A stretch of DNA of 64,000 bases, from positions 124,001-188,000 of the forward strand of contig JAYWHH010000009.1 in the NCBI GenBank assembly GCA_043777815.1, written 5' to 3'. Positions within the stretch are counted from its first letter, which is position 1; the number at the start of each line of letters is the position of its first letter. Shown in pieces: positions 63,601 through 64,000 of this stretch. The stretch is from JAXMDS01 sp043777815. Its GTDB lineage: Bacteria; Pseudomonadota; Alphaproteobacteria; Rickettsiales; Rickettsiaceae. The position numbers and the translations under genes are program-made. The notes beneath the pieces are model-generated. The model ran no database searches. It saw only the letters and a list, made by a program, of their open reading frames with translations, and was not told where the DNA came from.

Positions 63601-63965
63601 TAATTTGATTCATATGATCTTGATTGACCTTGAGCATTAATCTCTTTTTGTAACTTATTCAATTCTTTTTCTATTGATGCATTGTCTTTGTTTTCGTATT
63701 CTTTATATTTTTTATTTGGCATGTCAGATGATTCAATATATTTAACCTTCAAGACTTGGCGAAAATTTTCAAGCAATGCAACTCTATACTCTTCCACCTT
63801 TTTATACTCTTCTTCATTATCAATATTTTTGATATCTTGAATTGGAATTCGTTTTAATTCTTCAGATAATAACTCTATATTTTTTTGTACCTCTGTTATT
63901 ATATCTAGCAATTCATCAGTACTAAAATTCTTAAAGTTTCCTTCTTTTTTTTCAGTTAAAAGCAT
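60651..63965 (-). CDS. Unrecognised 1104-residue repetitive protein
   Basis: No family recognised. Extremely polar (Lys, Asn, Ser, Asp, Glu), mainly helical in the N-terminal third (coiled-coil potential around 1-320), Asn/Ser-rich in the middle, with tandem repeats: NNETSKKSLN twice, TAPNQIDIKPxMVKxM twice, EKPNQS three times. Residues about 880-1000 form a more ordered, mixed-sequence block (LTYETAEIKSRNNNFVGKVIK; FALKFKIADTDKSIQIEV). The C-terminus repeats LSNVEKYC-DRNHKNNKLTK twice, from an 84-base DNA duplication. No signal peptide or membrane span. An in-frame stop lies 18 bases upstream of the ATG at 63965, so the start lies inside the window. Confidence 0.75.
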   Translation of the reverse strand: MLLTEKKEGNFKNFSTDELLDIITEVQKNIELLSEELKRIPIQDIKNIDNEEEYKKVEEYRVALLENFRQVLKVKYIESSDMPNKKYKEYENKDNASIEKELNKLQKEINAQGQSRSYESNYDSVKPKKLDNEIEKLIHYLESQVNELYKLDGHNEHEAKEKAKNAMPDLIEHIYELVENDTSYIGDSSEKAKTFFVDYIDFIEEEIKNKKQEIVSNIHPIENKELSRKESPIKAQKKEDISNQDKSKSENLNNIKNNVTSKLKELFGLVFNDEKKVKDMTKNILDIMSDKEKKLNQDSHIEELYSNYLDDIESEIAKRSSSVNKAKSDLDSSLIMNDDYNLNSSASEILNLSTSEISLSAKNANNISFYSENKISLSENNFIMNKSLNESRMSLSNNKLDDSLGSNLSLGDALERDTRGQDFEKSRIISENDLNLDNLDSQLRNINSNKINIKGLKNQSNRNINANDSSSQSFERKLSRGNSLREMQNHENLSKNINSTNLNASDASAVKRDFGHISKDEYDAESIELSNKSLNNNSSTISNSYNNLGDILNKNLGDDNSLLSNELNLGIISGKNLSSEKDLNKDLNNDLNLSFIYKSDTDNEKQSDKYENKVKDMINSSSSLEELLNLVDREEDTKENSTAPNQIDIKPDMVKDMDVEKPNQSTDTEKPNQSKDNSTAPNQIDIKPNMVKNMYAEKPNHSDDYYALFTKSESLKKSNSFIVNTTEEIVKNTKYNDDLEVKTNKHHDLDQKASSATLSQEHLSKISDQEHLDLSKDSNSNNETSKKSLNTSANNETSKKSLNINTIKTEKNDLNLDRSQESVHSLEKSDTSVATLLGGWEFKKLNYSEIPPQLHEANMTHNDDNKSMSMSFEINKDRIHDLTYETAEIKSRNNNFVGKVIKTNNGIRGIDISKDKFQSHNFALKFKIADTDKSIQIEVKDSNLKVKLVEKDKDTKYLKLSHFRDMYDKKLPLHFNDIKSLIELSNKHRTNKESLKKEEKIQEIHMAFAKTNNRALGLITPIKEMLETISPKSLQTKQWTRRRDRELSNVEKYCFPDRNHKNNKLTKYSPVNEELSNVEKYCSTDRNHKNNKLTKSKSSSERVL

Positions 63966-64000
63966 TTGTATAAGTTCAAAATCAAATTTTCCCTCTTCAA

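Overview
This is a strongly AT-rich, loosely packed stretch of a reduced alphaproteobacterial genome, most likely an obligately host-associated member of the Rickettsiales. The evidence is the gene set: an alphaproteobacterial DUF1013 protein, gene-transfer-agent (GTA) type phage genes, a lone VirB2-like type IV secretion pilin, a BCR/CflA-type efflux pump, scattered single housekeeping genes and several long, repetitive, lysine/asparagine/serine-rich proteins of unknown function. The species cannot be named from the sequence alone.

Layout. 1-2.2 kb: tandem repeats, greA and a polyprenol-kinase-like membrane enzyme. 2.2-4.4 kb: a phage-tail module ending in a clear GTA gp13 (DUF2163/BR0599) homologue. 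4.6-8.0 kb: three unrecognised helical proteins. 8.2-13.3 kb: trxA, two repeat arrays, rplB with a GC-rich leader, an MFS pump, a probable outer-membrane protein and the DUF1013 protein. 13.5-18.4 kb: virB2-like gene, an O-methyltransferase, tRNA-Leu and tRNA-Thr followed by decayed copies of themselves, sppA, and a threonine/serine dehydratase. 18.5-25.9 kb: groES-groEL, an MBL-fold hydrolase, nusB-ppdK and rplW. 26-33.5 kb: a degenerate response regulator, dapA-rmuC, tRNA-Trp, a GTA-type portal gene, gatC-ccmA and dnaJ. 34-42.8 kb: pepA, bamA, pth, lysC, an M23 lipoprotein and rplM. 43.5-46.9 kb: two unrecognised proteins. 47.3-60.3 kb: infC, thrS, rpsJ/secD (divergent), murG-murD, cvpA, mdh-nth, a DsbA-like protein and tolB. 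60.7-64 kb: an 1104-residue repetitive protein.

Functionally the window covers translation (rplB, rplW, rpsJ, rplM, infC, thrS, gatC, pth), protein folding and export (groESL, dnaJ, secD, bamA, tolB, sppA, trxA, DsbA-like), the cell wall (murG, murD, M23 peptidase, with lysC and dapA feeding diaminopimelate), central carbon metabolism (mdh, ppdK) and cytochrome c maturation (ccmA).

Two genome-scale features stand out. First, genes that almost always sit together are dispersed: rpsJ, rplW and rplB of the S10 operon lie at three separate places on both strands, rplM lacks rpsI, infC lacks rpmI-rplT, secD lacks secF, and the GTA portal is 25 kb from the tail module. Second, many genes are followed by one or more extra, partly decayed copies of their own last few to about 35 codons (groEL, rplW, rmuC, tolB, nth, rpsJ, pepA, the GTA gp13 gene, and shorter ones at murD, infC and the response regulator). 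The tRNA-Leu/tRNA-Thr pair shows the same thing. I see this recurrent tandem duplication of gene ends as the most unusual property of the window. A third feature is that recognisable Shine-Dalgarno sequences are almost absent at the starts inspected, except at infC, where a strong one points to an ATT start codon.
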